From: CAZOKN01 sp964580525
Lineage (GTDB): Bacteria > Pseudomonadota > Alphaproteobacteria > Rickettsiales > UBA6187
Length of the DNA stretch: 6,500 nucleotides
Direction: 5' to 3'
NCBI GenBank assembly: GCA_964580525.1
Contig: CAZOKN010000066.1
Span: 1-6,500, forward strand
Positions 1 through 6,500 of the stretch are shown here, piece by piece. The notes beneath the pieces are model-generated. The model was not told the DNA's origin and ran no database searches. It was given only the letters and a program-made list of their open reading frames with translations. Numbering within the stretch: the first letter of the stretch is position 1; each line of letters starts with the position of its first letter. The translations under genes and the position numbers were made by a program.

Positions 1-443
1 TTGGAGGATAAGGTTGCCGAACATAATTTGGATAAGATAACGGTAACACAGCTACTCTTAATGACGATTTAGAAGCTTATGCTGTTGGTTTGAACGTTTC
101 TTATGCAGGATTCACAGCTGGTGGTTCTTATGGAGATGTTCCTCAATTAGGTCAAGCTTCAGCTAACGATACTTCTGCTTCTTACTGGACAGCTGGAGTT
201 GGTTACGAGTTTGGTCCATTTGGTACAAGCGTAACTTATATGGAAAGCACAGTTGAACACCAAGGTGGTGCTACAGTTGCTGACAAAGAATTCTCTAACC
301 TTTCTATAGGTGCTGATTATAAATTGGCTCCAGGACTTGTTCCTTACGTAGAAGTTAGCTTCTTTGACACTGACGATAACGTAGCTGCTAGCGTTGATAA
401 CAGCGGTACAGTATTCATCGTTGGTACAGAATTGAACTTCTAG
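1..443 (+). CDS. Outer-membrane porin, 3' portion, frameshifted near the window start
   Basis: This is the C-terminal part of a general porin, a beta-barrel channel for small solutes in the outer membrane. From position 36 to the TAG at 441-443 the frame encodes alternating amphipathic strands rich in Gly, Tyr, Phe and Ala, for example AVGLNVSYAGFTAGGSYGD and WTAGVGYEF. It ends VGTELNF. A terminal Phe is the usual signal for barrel assembly by the BAM complex. This frame is closed upstream by TAA at 33-35. The frame beginning at position 1 is open over 1-69 and reads plausibly up to about position 36 (EDKVAEHNLD), so the gene appears to change frame at 31-40. A TTG at 90 could be called as a start, but it lies inside a beta-strand and has no ribosome binding site, so I treat the gene as continuing upstream. 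Family assignment (Gram-negative porin type) comes from pattern recognition. The exact family and substrate are unknown. Confidence 0.8.
31..40 (+). repeat. Tandem pentamer (GATAA)x2 at the porin frameshift
   Basis: Two perfect adjacent copies of GATAA sit exactly where the porin reading frame changes. Removing one copy joins the upstream frame to the downstream frame without a stop, giving NLDNGNTATLNDDLE across the junction. Adding a single base would also restore the frame, so a duplication is the simplest reading but not the only one. A third, separate GATAA lies at 7-11. Confidence 0.6.
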
Positions 444-468
444 TTCCATTCTTATCAGATAATATCTG

Positions 469-498
469 GAGGGGCGGTTTACCGCCCCTTTCTTTTTT
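469..498 (+). terminator. Intrinsic terminator of the porin gene
   Basis: A GC-rich hairpin pairs GGGGCGG (471-477) with CCGCCCC (482-488) around a TTTA loop. It can extend by A470-T489 and a G469-T490 wobble. It is followed by a T-rich tract to 498 (TTTCTTTTTT from 489). It begins 26 nt after the porin stop codon. Its GC-rich stem stands out in an AT-rich region, and it separates the porin from the downstream operon. Confidence 0.93.
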
Positions 499-511
499 GT
501 TAAAAATCTTA

Positions 512-540
512 ATGACATTTTAGAAATAAGTTATTATATG
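512..540 (+). promoter_or_regulatory. Possible sigma-70-type promoter for the lipoprotein-leuS operon
   Basis: An ATGACA box (512-517) matches the -35 consensus at 5 of 6 bases. TATATG (535-540) matches the -10 consensus at 4 of 6, with a 17-nt spacer. An overlapping TATTAT (532-537) is a better -10 hexamer but leaves only 14 nt of spacing. Any local promoter must lie in the 49 nt between the terminator and the ATG at 548. Transcription would start at or very near the ATG. AT-rich DNA yields such matches by chance, so this is weak. Confidence 0.3.
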
Positions 541-547
541 TGAGCTC

Positions 548-1081
548 ATGAGAAACATAAGCAAAGCATTATTATTTATTTTCGTAGCAGCTGCAATTGC
601 AGGCTGCTCGTTTTTTTCATCAGTAGATACAAAAGCGGAATATCCAAAAAGTTTGGAAGATAAGCGTCGTGATAGTCGTGGAAAAATAACAGGTGAAGAT
701 GGCTTGTTAAGCTTTGGTAAAAAAAAGGCGTCTGAAGATTCTGGAAGTACAGGTATTGGAATAAATAGCTATTTGTGGCGTGCATCTCTTGACACATTAT
801 CGTTTATGCCACTTGCTTCTGCGGATCCTTTTGGTGGAGTAATAATTACTGATTGGTACGAAGATCCAAATTCTCGCGGCGAACGCTTCAAGGTCAATGT
901 TGTTATATCAAGCAATACTTTAAGTACAAACTCCTTGAAGGTGTCTGTTTTCAAGCAAACTTCAAGCGGTGGGGGCTGGCGCGATGTTGAATCTAGCAAG
1001 CAAGTTAGTCTTGATTTAGAAAATAAGATTTTAACAAGAGCCCGCTCTTTAAAAGTTGAAAAAGAATCTTCTGAAAAATAA
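548..1081 (+). CDS. DUF3576-type outer-membrane lipoprotein, function unknown
   Basis: This is a 177-residue lipoprotein. Residues 1-19 form a lipoprotein signal peptide: a basic start (MRNISK), a hydrophobic core, then the lipobox IAGC with the lipidated Cys at position 20. The next residue is Ser, not Asp, which under the E. coli Lol sorting rule favours the outer membrane. A polar linker (about residues 25-70) leads to a compact domain containing SYLWRASLDTLSFMPLASAD, then a GGVIITDWY segment and RFKVNVVI. I recognise this pattern as the DUF3576 family of alphaproteobacterial lipoproteins, which has no established function. The ATG at 548 is the only credible start, because an in-frame stop lies at 527-529 and the signal peptide begins right there. 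It has no good Shine-Dalgarno sequence. It lies 22 nt upstream of leuS and is probably co-transcribed with it. Its link to lptE two genes downstream suggests an envelope role, but that is inference. Confidence 0.88.
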   Translation: MRNISKALLFIFVAAAIAGCSFFSSVDTKAEYPKSLEDKRRDSRGKITGEDGLLSFGKKKASEDSGSTGIGINSYLWRASLDTLSFMPLASADPFGGVIITDWYEDPNSRGERFKVNVVISSNTLSTNSLKVSVFKQTSSGGGWRDVESSKQVSLDLENKILTRARSLKVEKESSEK

Positions 1082-1103
1082 TTACCTTCTCAAGGTTTTA
1101 TAA

Positions 1104-3674
1104 ATGTCGTCACCTGTATCAGAAAATTATAATTTTAGGGAAACAGAAAGTCGCTGGCAGCAAGCCTGGGAAAAGGAATCTTTATTTAAAACTTCAGAAG
1201 ATTCTTCCAAAGAAAAATATTATGTTCTGGAAATGTTCCCTTACCCTTCTGGACGTATCCATATGGGGCATTTGCGTAACTACACTATAGGCGATGTAAT
1301 AGCACGCTATAAAAAGTCTTGCGGCTATAATGTTTTACACCCTATGGGATGGGATGCGTTTGGCTTGCCTGCAGAAAATGCAGCCATTGAGAATAATGTC
1401 CACCCAGCAAAATGGACTTATGAAAATATCAACTACATGCGTGGCCAACTTAAAACTATTGGCTTTTCTTATGATTGGGAGCGTGAAGTTGCCACTTGTT
1501 CTCCGGAATATTATAAGCACGAACAGAAAATGTTCCTGGATTTTTATAAAAACGGACTTGCGTATCAAAAGGAGGCCATGGTTAATTGGGATCCTGTTGA
1601 CAATACAGTACTTGCTAACGAGCAGGTGGTAGATGGTCGCGGTTGGCGTTCCGGTGCAATTGTTGAAAGACGAAAGCTTAAACAATGGTTCTTAAAAATT
1701 TCTGATTTTGCTGAAGATTTATTGCAATCCATCAAAACTCTTGATGGTTGGCCGGATAAAGTCCGTCTTATGCAGGAAAAATGGATTGGAAAATCGGAAG
1801 GTTTAAAAATCTTTTTCGATATTAAAAACAGCCAGGAAAAGCTAATTGTTTATACAACAAGACCAGATACAATTTTTGGCGCTGCTTTTTGTGCTATAGC
1901 GCCTAATCACCCAATATCATTAGAAATTGCTGCAAAAGATTCTGTTGCTAAAGATTTTATAGAAGAATGCAACAAGCTTGGTATGGCTGAAGAGATAATA
2001 GAAAAAACTGAGAAAAAAGGTTTTGATACCGGCCTGCGTATAATTCACCCATTTGATAAATCAATTGAATTACCACTTTATATAGCCAATTTCGTACTGA
2101 TGGAATATGGCACGGGTGCAATTTTCGGCTGCCCGGCTCATGATCAACGCGATTTGGATTTCGCTCGTAAATATGATCTTCCAGTAATTACAGTTATTTC
2201 TCCAAAGGGTGAAGATGATTTTACCGTTGAAAAAGAAGCCTATTCTGGCGAAGGTGTTTTGGTTAATTCATCCTTCCTAAATGGCAAAAATATTTCTGAT
2301 GCCAAAAAAGAAATTTGCAATCGAATTGCTGAAAAAAAACAAGGTGAGGTTACAATTAACTATCGCTTGCGCGACTGGGGTGTTTCGCGTCAACGTTATT
2401 GGGGTTGTCCGATTCCTATTATTTATTGCGATGCTTGTGGTACTGTGCCAGTTCCATCCAACCAGCTTCCTGTAACGCTCCCGGAAGATGTTGATTTTGA
2501 TAAGCCTGGCAATCCTTTGGACAGACACCCAACCTGGAAGCATGTTAAATGCCCTACCTGCAAAAAAGATGCTGTGCGAGAAACAGATACTTTCGATACA
2601 TTCTTTGAATCATCATGGTATTTTGGTCGTTTCTGTTCGCCAAAATCAGAAAATGGCTTAGATAGAAAATCCTGTGATTATTGGCTACCTGTTGATCAAT
2701 ATATCGGAGGTGTGGAACATGCCGTACTACATTTATTATATGCACGGTTTTTCACTCTTGCGCTAAATAAATGCGGATATGTTGGCGTTAAGGAGCCGTT
2801 TAAAGGCTTACTAACGCAAGGTATGGTTTGTCTGGAAACTTATCAGGATAAAAATGGTAAATGGTTATTGCCTGACGAAGTTATCAAAAAAGATGGAAAA
2901 TGCGTTCACATAAAAACCGGTGAAGCAGTAACAGTTGGTCGCTCACAGAAAATGAGCAAATCGAAAAAGAATGTCGTCGATCCATCTATGATTGTTGATT
3001 CTTATGGTGCTGACACTGCAAGATTATTCATGTTGTCCGATAGTCCACCAGAACGCGACCTTGAATGGTCTGATGGTGGTATTGAAGGGTCATGGCGTTA
3101 TATTAATCGTTTGTGGCGCATGGTTATGGAGTCTAAATCTGTGTGCTTTGATAAGAATTTATCTGCCCATGGCAAATTAGATGGCAAGCTTCTCGAAACA
3201 AAAAAACTTATACATAAAACCATTGCAAATGTTAGTGAAGACTTGCAGAAATTCCATCTGAATAAAGCTGTTGCCAGAATTCGCGAGCTTACTAACGCAT
3301 TATCAGAAATAAAACCTTCTGATAATGATTCAGCAGCAATACTCAGGGAAGGCTTGATAGTTGTAATAAAACTTTTCCAGCCAATGCTGCCGCATTTGAC
3401 AGAAGAATTATGGCATAACATAGGCAATAAAAGCTTTTTGATAAACGAACCTTGGCCAAAAGCCGATAAAGAATATGTATCTGACGATACTGTTACCATA
3501 GCAATTCAGGTGAATGGCAAATTGAAAGTTACAATTGAACTTGCAAAAAATTCGCCGGAGGAACATACTAAGAAGGCCGCTCTTGAAAATCCAAAAGTGA
3601 TTGCCGCATTAGAAGGTAAAGAGATAAAAAAAGTAATTGTAGTTCCAAATAGGATAGTAAATGTCGTTGTTTAA
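1104..3674 (+). CDS. leuS: Leucyl-tRNA synthetase
   Basis: This cytoplasmic class I aminoacyl-tRNA synthetase charges tRNA-Leu with leucine using ATP. Its 856 residues match the usual bacterial length. The Rossmann catalytic core has PYPSGRIHMGH, with the HIGH-type motif HMGH at 53-56. The CP1 editing domain carries TTRPDT (251-256), whose second Thr corresponds to E. coli Thr252, and the HDQRD stretch with Asp347, the counterpart of E. coli Asp345. Editing of misacylated tRNA should therefore be intact. RDWGVSRQRYWG follows at 423-434. A zinc-knuckle-like insert has CDAC (442-445) and CPTC (483-486). The second catalytic signature KMSKS is at 616-620, preceded by a short leucine-specific-type insert. 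The anticodon-binding helical domain and the small C-terminal tRNA-binding domain (from about residue 795) complete the protein. The ATG at 1104 has an AAGG (1092-1095) 8 nt upstream. The 3' end overlaps lptE by 14 nt. Confidence 0.99.
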   Translation: MSSPVSENYNFRETESRWQQAWEKESLFKTSEDSSKEKYYVLEMFPYPSGRIHMGHLRNYTIGDVIARYKKSCGYNVLHPMGWDAFGLPAENAAIENNVHPAKWTYENINYMRGQLKTIGFSYDWEREVATCSPEYYKHEQKMFLDFYKNGLAYQKEAMVNWDPVDNTVLANEQVVDGRGWRSGAIVERRKLKQWFLKISDFAEDLLQSIKTLDGWPDKVRLMQEKWIGKSEGLKIFFDIKNSQEKLIVYTTRPDTIFGAAFCAIAPNHPISLEIAAKDSVAKDFIEECNKLGMAEEIIEKTEKKGFDTGLRIIHPFDKSIELPLYIANFVLMEYGTGAIFGCPAHDQRDLDFARKYDLPVITVISPKGEDDFTVEKEAYSGEGVLVNSSFLNGKNISDAKKEICNRIAEKKQGEVTINYRLRDWGVSRQRYWGCPIPIIYCDACGTVPVPSNQLPVTLPEDVDFDKPGNPLDRHPTWKHVKCPTCKKDAVRETDTFDTFFESSWYFGRFCSPKSENGLDRKSCDYWLPVDQYIGGVEHAVLHLLYARFFTLALNKCGYVGVKEPFKGLLTQGMVCLETYQDKNGKWLLPDEVIKKDGKCVHIKTGEAVTVGRSQKMSKSKKNVVDPSMIVDSYGADTARLFMLSDSPPERDLEWSDGGIEGSWRYINRLWRMVMESKSVCFDKNLSAHGKLDGKLLETKKLIHKTIANVSEDLQKFHLNKAVARIRELTNALSEIKPSDNDSAAILREGLIVVIKLFQPMLPHLTEELWHNIGNKSFLINEPWPKADKEYVSDDTVTIAIQVNGKLKVTIELAKNSPEEHTKKAALENPKVIAALEGKEIKKVIVVPNRIVNVVV
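3651..3654 (+). promoter_or_regulatory. Ribosome binding site of lptE inside leuS
   Basis: AGGA lies 6 nt before the lptE ATG and within the last codons of leuS. It is one of the better Shine-Dalgarno matches in the window. It supports the start at 3661 and hence the leuS/lptE overlap. Confidence 0.6.
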
Positions 3675-4158
3675 GTTTTTTATCATAGTTGTGCTCTCTT
3701 TGTTTGTTGTATCTTGTGGCTTTACGCCGGTTTACAAAGAAATAACTGACGACCAAACTATAGAAAACCTGGCTTCTATCGAAATTAATGTTCCAAAAAA
3801 TCTCATGGGGCAATCTTTTAAATACACATTAACTGACATCTTAAATCCTGAAGGAATTAAAGTTATTCCTAAGTATAATTTAGATGTAAAAATTGATAGA
3901 ACAAATACGCCTTTAGCGATCGAAACAAATCAAACCATTACCAGGTACAAAACCATTGTTAGGATTGATTATGTTATGAAAGACGTAAATACTTCTGCTG
4001 TTGTTTCGCAAGGTTATATGAAACGTGAAGGTGAATATGACAAAGTAGCATCTGATTATGCAACGTATGTTTCAGAAGAGGATGTGACAAAACGTCTAGT
4101 AAAAGAGTTAGCCGAAGATGCACGTATGCGGATTATATCGGTACTGGCCAATAAATAA
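3661..4158 (+). CDS. lptE: LPS-assembly lipoprotein LptE
   Basis: LptE is the outer-membrane lipoprotein that plugs and helps fold the LptD barrel, which places lipopolysaccharide on the cell surface. The predicted protein has 165 residues. It has a signal peptide with a long hydrophobic core and a lipobox VVSC with Cys19, followed by GFTPVY. The CGF-x-P-x-Y start of the mature protein is typical of LptE. The remainder is a mixed alpha/beta domain, with predicted strands around residues 37-45 and 85-125 and a C-terminal helix (from about 140). This family is poorly conserved, so the call rests on the lipobox region, the length and the location between leuS and holA, the standard alphaproteobacterial order. 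The ATG at 3661 lies inside the end of leuS, with AGGA at 3651-3654 six nt upstream. The 14-nt overlap suggests translational coupling. Gly at +2 after the lipidated Cys fits outer-membrane sorting. Confidence 0.9.
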   Translation: MSLFKFFIIVVLSLFVVSCGFTPVYKEITDDQTIENLASIEINVPKNLMGQSFKYTLTDILNPEGIKVIPKYNLDVKIDRTNTPLAIETNQTITRYKTIVRIDYVMKDVNTSAVVSQGYMKREGEYDKVASDYATYVSEEDVTKRLVKELAEDARMRIISVLANK

Positions 4159-4175
4159 TATAATACTCGGTACTC

Positions 4176-5195
4176 ATGAAAATACCGGCTAATAATACAG
4201 AAAATTTTTTAAAGGCACCTGATAAGAAAATAATATCAGCCCTTTTTTATGGTCCGGATCTTGGCTTAATTTCCGAGAATGCAAAAAAATTGTCTTTATC
4301 TATAGGATCTGATTTATCAGATCCTTTCAGAGTAGTTGATTTATCTTATGAAAGAATTTTAGAGGATGCATCTATCCTGGCTGATGAAATAAACGCAATA
4401 AGTATGTTAGGCGGAAGAAGATTAATTAGAATAGTCGCTGATTCTTCTTCAGTTTCAGACGATATAATAGATATTTTAGAAAATTCAAAAAGTGATACCT
4501 TTGTAATTTTTACAGCTGGTGATTTGGCTACTACGTCATCTTTAAGGAAAAAATTTGAAACCATGATAAATGGGGCTGTAATTCCATGTTACAAAGATGA
4601 AGATAACACAATACAGCGTGTTATTGCAGAAATGCTTCGGAAGGAAGGTTTCAATTATGACCATGAAATCATTCCTTATATTTCACAGAAATTTTCTGGT
4701 GACCGTCTTATAATATTGCAAGAGGTCAATAAATTGATGACCTATATGGGTGAAAATAAAATAATCGCTTTAAAAGATGTTCAAGACTCAATACAGGATA
4801 CAAGTGAATTTTCTCTTGATGATTTATGCTCAGCACTTGCTTCCAGAAAGATTCAAGAAACAGATAAAAACATCAACAAAGCCTTGAGCGAAGGTGTTGT
4901 GCCTGTAGTTATAATTCGCAGTGTGTTGCGCTATTTTATGCGAATGCATGAAGTTAAAAGCAAAATGATAAATGGAATGCCTGAACAAACTGCTATTTCA
5001 GCACTTAGACCACCTGTATTTTTTAAACAGCTCCCGCCATTTAAACGCCATCTTGCCGAGTGGAAAATTACACAGATAAATACTGTAATAAAAAAACTCA
5101 ATGAGCTGGAGATACAGTGTAAGACTACAGGAAATCCGGCGGAGCTTTTGTGTGCTCGCTTAGTAACATTATTACCGGTTTACGTAAGAAAATGA
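4176..5195 (+). CDS. holA: DNA polymerase III, delta subunit
   Basis: Delta is the clamp-loader subunit that binds the beta sliding clamp and opens it so that it can be loaded on primed DNA. The 339-residue length fits the family. The N-terminal RecA-like domain (about 1-145) has LFYGPDLGLISENAKKL where a Walker A loop would lie. It lacks the GKT/S lysine, as expected for delta, which does not hydrolyse ATP. SGDRLIILQEVNKLMTYMG (about 174-192) is the family's lid region, and EFSLDDLCSALASRK starts the C-terminal collar domain, which runs to the end. The start MKIPANNTENFLKAPDKK aligns well with the usual N-terminus of alphaproteobacterial HolA, which supports the ATG at 4176 although no clear Shine-Dalgarno precedes it. 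It follows lptE after 17 nt and overlaps panC in an ATGA junction. Confidence 0.95.
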   Translation: MKIPANNTENFLKAPDKKIISALFYGPDLGLISENAKKLSLSIGSDLSDPFRVVDLSYERILEDASILADEINAISMLGGRRLIRIVADSSSVSDDIIDILENSKSDTFVIFTAGDLATTSSLRKKFETMINGAVIPCYKDEDNTIQRVIAEMLRKEGFNYDHEIIPYISQKFSGDRLIILQEVNKLMTYMGENKIIALKDVQDSIQDTSEFSLDDLCSALASRKIQETDKNINKALSEGVVPVVIIRSVLRYFMRMHEVKSKMINGMPEQTAISALRPPVFFKQLPPFKRHLAEWKITQINTVIKKLNELEIQCKTTGNPAELLCARLVTLLPVYVRK

Positions 5196-6046
5196 AAGTA
5201 GTACGAAATATAAAAGAATTACGCGAACAAATTAGCTTACTGAAAAAAAACGGTAAAACTATTGGTTTTGTGCCGACTATGGGAGCATTGCATGATGGTC
5301 ATTTATCTCTCGTAGATTTAGCAAAAAAACACTCTGACAATGTAGTTGTAAGCATATTTGTAAATCCAGCACAATTTGCTCCGCACGAAGATTTTGATAA
5401 ATATCCACGCCATGAAGAAGATGATATAAGAAAATTATCAAGCAAAGATCCTAGTATCATATATTTACCGACAAAGAATGAGATGTATTCTGAGAATTTC
5501 GATTTAAAAATAAGCACAGGAAATATAGGAAAAGAACTCGAGGGCATTGCTCGTCCACATTTTTTCGATGGTGTTGCTTTAGTTGTTACAAAATTATTTA
5601 TGCAAGTGCAGCCAGACATAGCCGTTTTCGGAGAAAAAGATTTTCAACAACTACATGTAATAAAAAAATTGGTTAAGCAATTAGATATGCCAATTAAGGT
5701 TATAGGGGCTCCTATCATTAGAGAAAAAAGTGGCTTAGCTATGTCGTCGCGCAACGCTTATCTTTCTGAGGATCAATCGCAAATATCTTCTAAAATCTAT
5801 TTAGTTCTGAAAAATATAAAAGAAAAAATTGAAAATAACTCAAGTATAGACTCTGCGATAAAATGGGGAAAAGAAGAATTATTAAATCAAGGATTAACTA
5901 AAGTTGATTATATGGAGCTACGAGATTCCCAAACTCTTGAAAAAGTCACTATAATAAATTCTCCTGTAAGGTTATTAACCGCTGTTTATTCAGGCCAGAC
6001 AAGGCTTATTGACAATATAGAGGTTTTACCCTCTATTTACTCTTGA
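5192..6046 (+). CDS. panC: Pantothenate synthetase (pantoate-beta-alanine ligase)
   Basis: PanC joins D-pantoate and beta-alanine with ATP through a pantoyl-adenylate intermediate to give pantothenate, the precursor of coenzyme A. It is cytoplasmic (EC 6.3.2.1). The 284-residue length is normal. Family motifs appear in order: PTMGALHDGH (28-37), the HxGH nucleotide-binding signature with His34 and His37; SIFVNPAQF (54-62); YPR (71-73); GVALVVTKLF (127-136); FGEKDFQQL (146-154); and MSSRN (184-188), the KMSKS-like loop. All expected catalytic segments are present. The frame can be extended upstream to a GTG at 5150, but the ATG at 5192 is the better start: MKVVRNIKELR matches normal PanC N-termini, and it overlaps the holA stop as ATGA. 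That junction implies translational coupling to holA. No panB or panD lies in the window. Confidence 0.98.
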   Translation: MKVVRNIKELREQISLLKKNGKTIGFVPTMGALHDGHLSLVDLAKKHSDNVVVSIFVNPAQFAPHEDFDKYPRHEEDDIRKLSSKDPSIIYLPTKNEMYSENFDLKISTGNIGKELEGIARPHFFDGVALVVTKLFMQVQPDIAVFGEKDFQQLHVIKKLVKQLDMPIKVIGAPIIREKSGLAMSSRNAYLSEDQSQISSKIYLVLKNIKEKIENNSSIDSAIKWGKEELLNQGLTKVDYMELRDSQTLEKVTIINSPVRLLTAVYSGQTRLIDNIEVLPSIYS

Positions 6047-6049
6047 ATT

Positions 6050-6070
6050 AATTCCATTTTTGTGGGAATT
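6050..6070 (+). terminator. Weak hairpin after panC
   Basis: AATTCC (6050-6055) and GGAATT (6065-6070) form a perfect 6-bp inverted repeat around a 9-nt loop, starting 3 nt after the panC stop. Only a short T run (6069-6072) follows and the stem is not GC-rich. It may be a weak terminator at the operon end or chance, so read-through into mipZ is quite possible. Confidence 0.25.
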
Positions 6071-6110
6071 TTAGGAATCAAATAATCTCAAGATAAATAT
6101 GGTTTGTGCT

Positions 6111-6500
6111 ATGTCGAACACCGAAAATAATGATGCTTACATAATTGTTGTTGGAAACGAAAAGGGTGGAGCTGGCAAAACAACTCTTGCCATGCACATT
6201 ATTACCAGCCTGCTTTACGATGGCTTTTCTGTTAGCAGTATTGATATCGATTCAAGGCAGCGCTCACTTTCCACTTATGTCGAAAACAGGCGCAATTATC
6301 TTGCAGCTAATAATCTTGAATTGCCAACTCCTTCCCATCTTATAGTCAATAAGAGCAGGCTTGATTCAGACGAAGAAGCAAAAATAGATGAGAAACACAG
6401 ATTTGTCGAATATCTGAAAAAAGCTTCTACAAATAATGATTTTGTAGTTATAGATGCGCCAGGAAATGATACATTCCTTTCAAGACTTGCGCATTCTTAT
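6111..6500 (+). CDS. mipZ: Division-plane positioning ATPase MipZ, N-terminal 130 residues (cut by window end)
   Basis: MipZ is a ParA/MinD-type ATPase. In Caulobacter it forms gradients from the pole-anchored ParB-parS complexes and inhibits FtsZ, so the septum forms at midcell. The fragment begins IIVVGNEKGGAGKTT. This contains the deviant Walker A motif KGGAGKT (18-24) with signature Lys18 and catalytic-site Lys23. DIDSRQRSL (45-53) is the switch I region in the form typical of MipZ. VVIDAPGND (112-120) is the Walker B/switch II segment, and LSRLAHSY closes the visible part. The NEKGG, DSRQRSL and SRLAHSY details separate it from chromosomal ParA and MinD. About half of a typical protein is seen. 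An in-frame ATG at 6099 would add MVCA. I prefer 6111 because it places the P-loop at the usual distance, but neither start has a strong ribosome binding site. It is 64 nt from panC and may have its own promoter. The ParB partner is not in view. Confidence 0.93.
   Translation, partial: MSNTENNDAYIIVVGNEKGGAGKTTLAMHIITSLLYDGFSVSSIDIDSRQRSLSTYVENRRNYLAANNLELPTPSHLIVNKSRLDSDEEAKIDEKHRFVEYLKKASTNNDFVVIDAPGNDTFLSRLAHSY

Noticed and set aside
90..443. Porin frame read as a complete small protein starting at TTG 90
   Set aside because: The sequence just before 90 (from 36) already reads as porin strand in the same frame, and no ribosome binding site precedes the TTG. It is an internal codon.
159..518. 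119-residue open frame on the minus strand across the porin tail and terminator
   Set aside because: It runs antisense to clear porin coding sequence and through the terminator hairpin, and its translation shows no recognisable domain. It is a shadow.
1335..1685. 116-residue open frame on the minus strand within leuS
   Set aside because: It is antisense to the catalytic core of leuS, and its composition is that of a reverse-complement artefact.
3098..3499. 133-residue open frame on the minus strand within leuS
   Set aside because: It lies entirely opposite the conserved leuS C-terminal half and has no recognisable motif or ribosome binding site.
4239..4290. Missing Walker A lysine in the HolA P-loop region
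   Set aside because: Delta subunits normally lack a functional ATP site, so this is expected and not a defect.
5150..5191. Upstream GTG start that would lengthen PanC by 14 residues
   Set aside because: The added residues overlap holA and do not resemble PanC. The ATG at 5192 gives the standard N-terminus and an ATGA junction.
6145..6345. 66-residue + strand open frame near the window end
   Set aside because: It is out of frame with mipZ, whose frame carries unmistakable Walker A and switch motifs over the same bases.

Overview
The window reads as a stretch of AT-rich alphaproteobacterial chromosome, with every supportable gene on the + strand. The lineage call rests on gene content and order. 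A DUF3576-type lipoprotein gene, leuS, lptE and holA follow one another in the order I know from Alphaproteobacteria. The last gene has the N-terminal signature of MipZ, the alphaproteobacterial division-site ATPase. The porin tail and two lipoproteins show a diderm envelope. I cannot place the organism below class.

Layout: (1) Positions 1-443 hold the 3' part of an outer-membrane porin, ending in the usual C-terminal Phe and followed by a strong intrinsic terminator (about 469-498). Near the window start its reading frame is broken at a tandem GATAA GATAA repeat (31-40). (2) Positions 548-6046 hold a tightly packed set: DUF3576-type lipoprotein (548-1081), leuS (1104-3674), lptE (3661-4158), holA (4176-5195) and panC (5192-6046). 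The junctions are a 22-nt gap, a 14-nt overlap, a 17-nt gap and a 4-nt ATGA overlap, so these five genes probably form one operon. (3) After a 64-nt spacer, mipZ starts at 6111 and runs off the window end after 130 codons.

The operon mixes functions: leucyl-tRNA charging (leuS), LPS export to the outer membrane (lptE), the DNA polymerase III clamp loader (holA) and the last step of pantothenate synthesis (panC). The lipoprotein at its head has no known function. mipZ couples chromosome segregation to placement of the division septum. The common theme is growth and envelope housekeeping.

I saw no rRNA, tRNA, CRISPR array, insertion sequence or phage gene, and no gene-free stretch over 300 bases. 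I do not see a novel multi-gene system here. The observation most worth a second look is the pentamer repeat at the porin frameshift.
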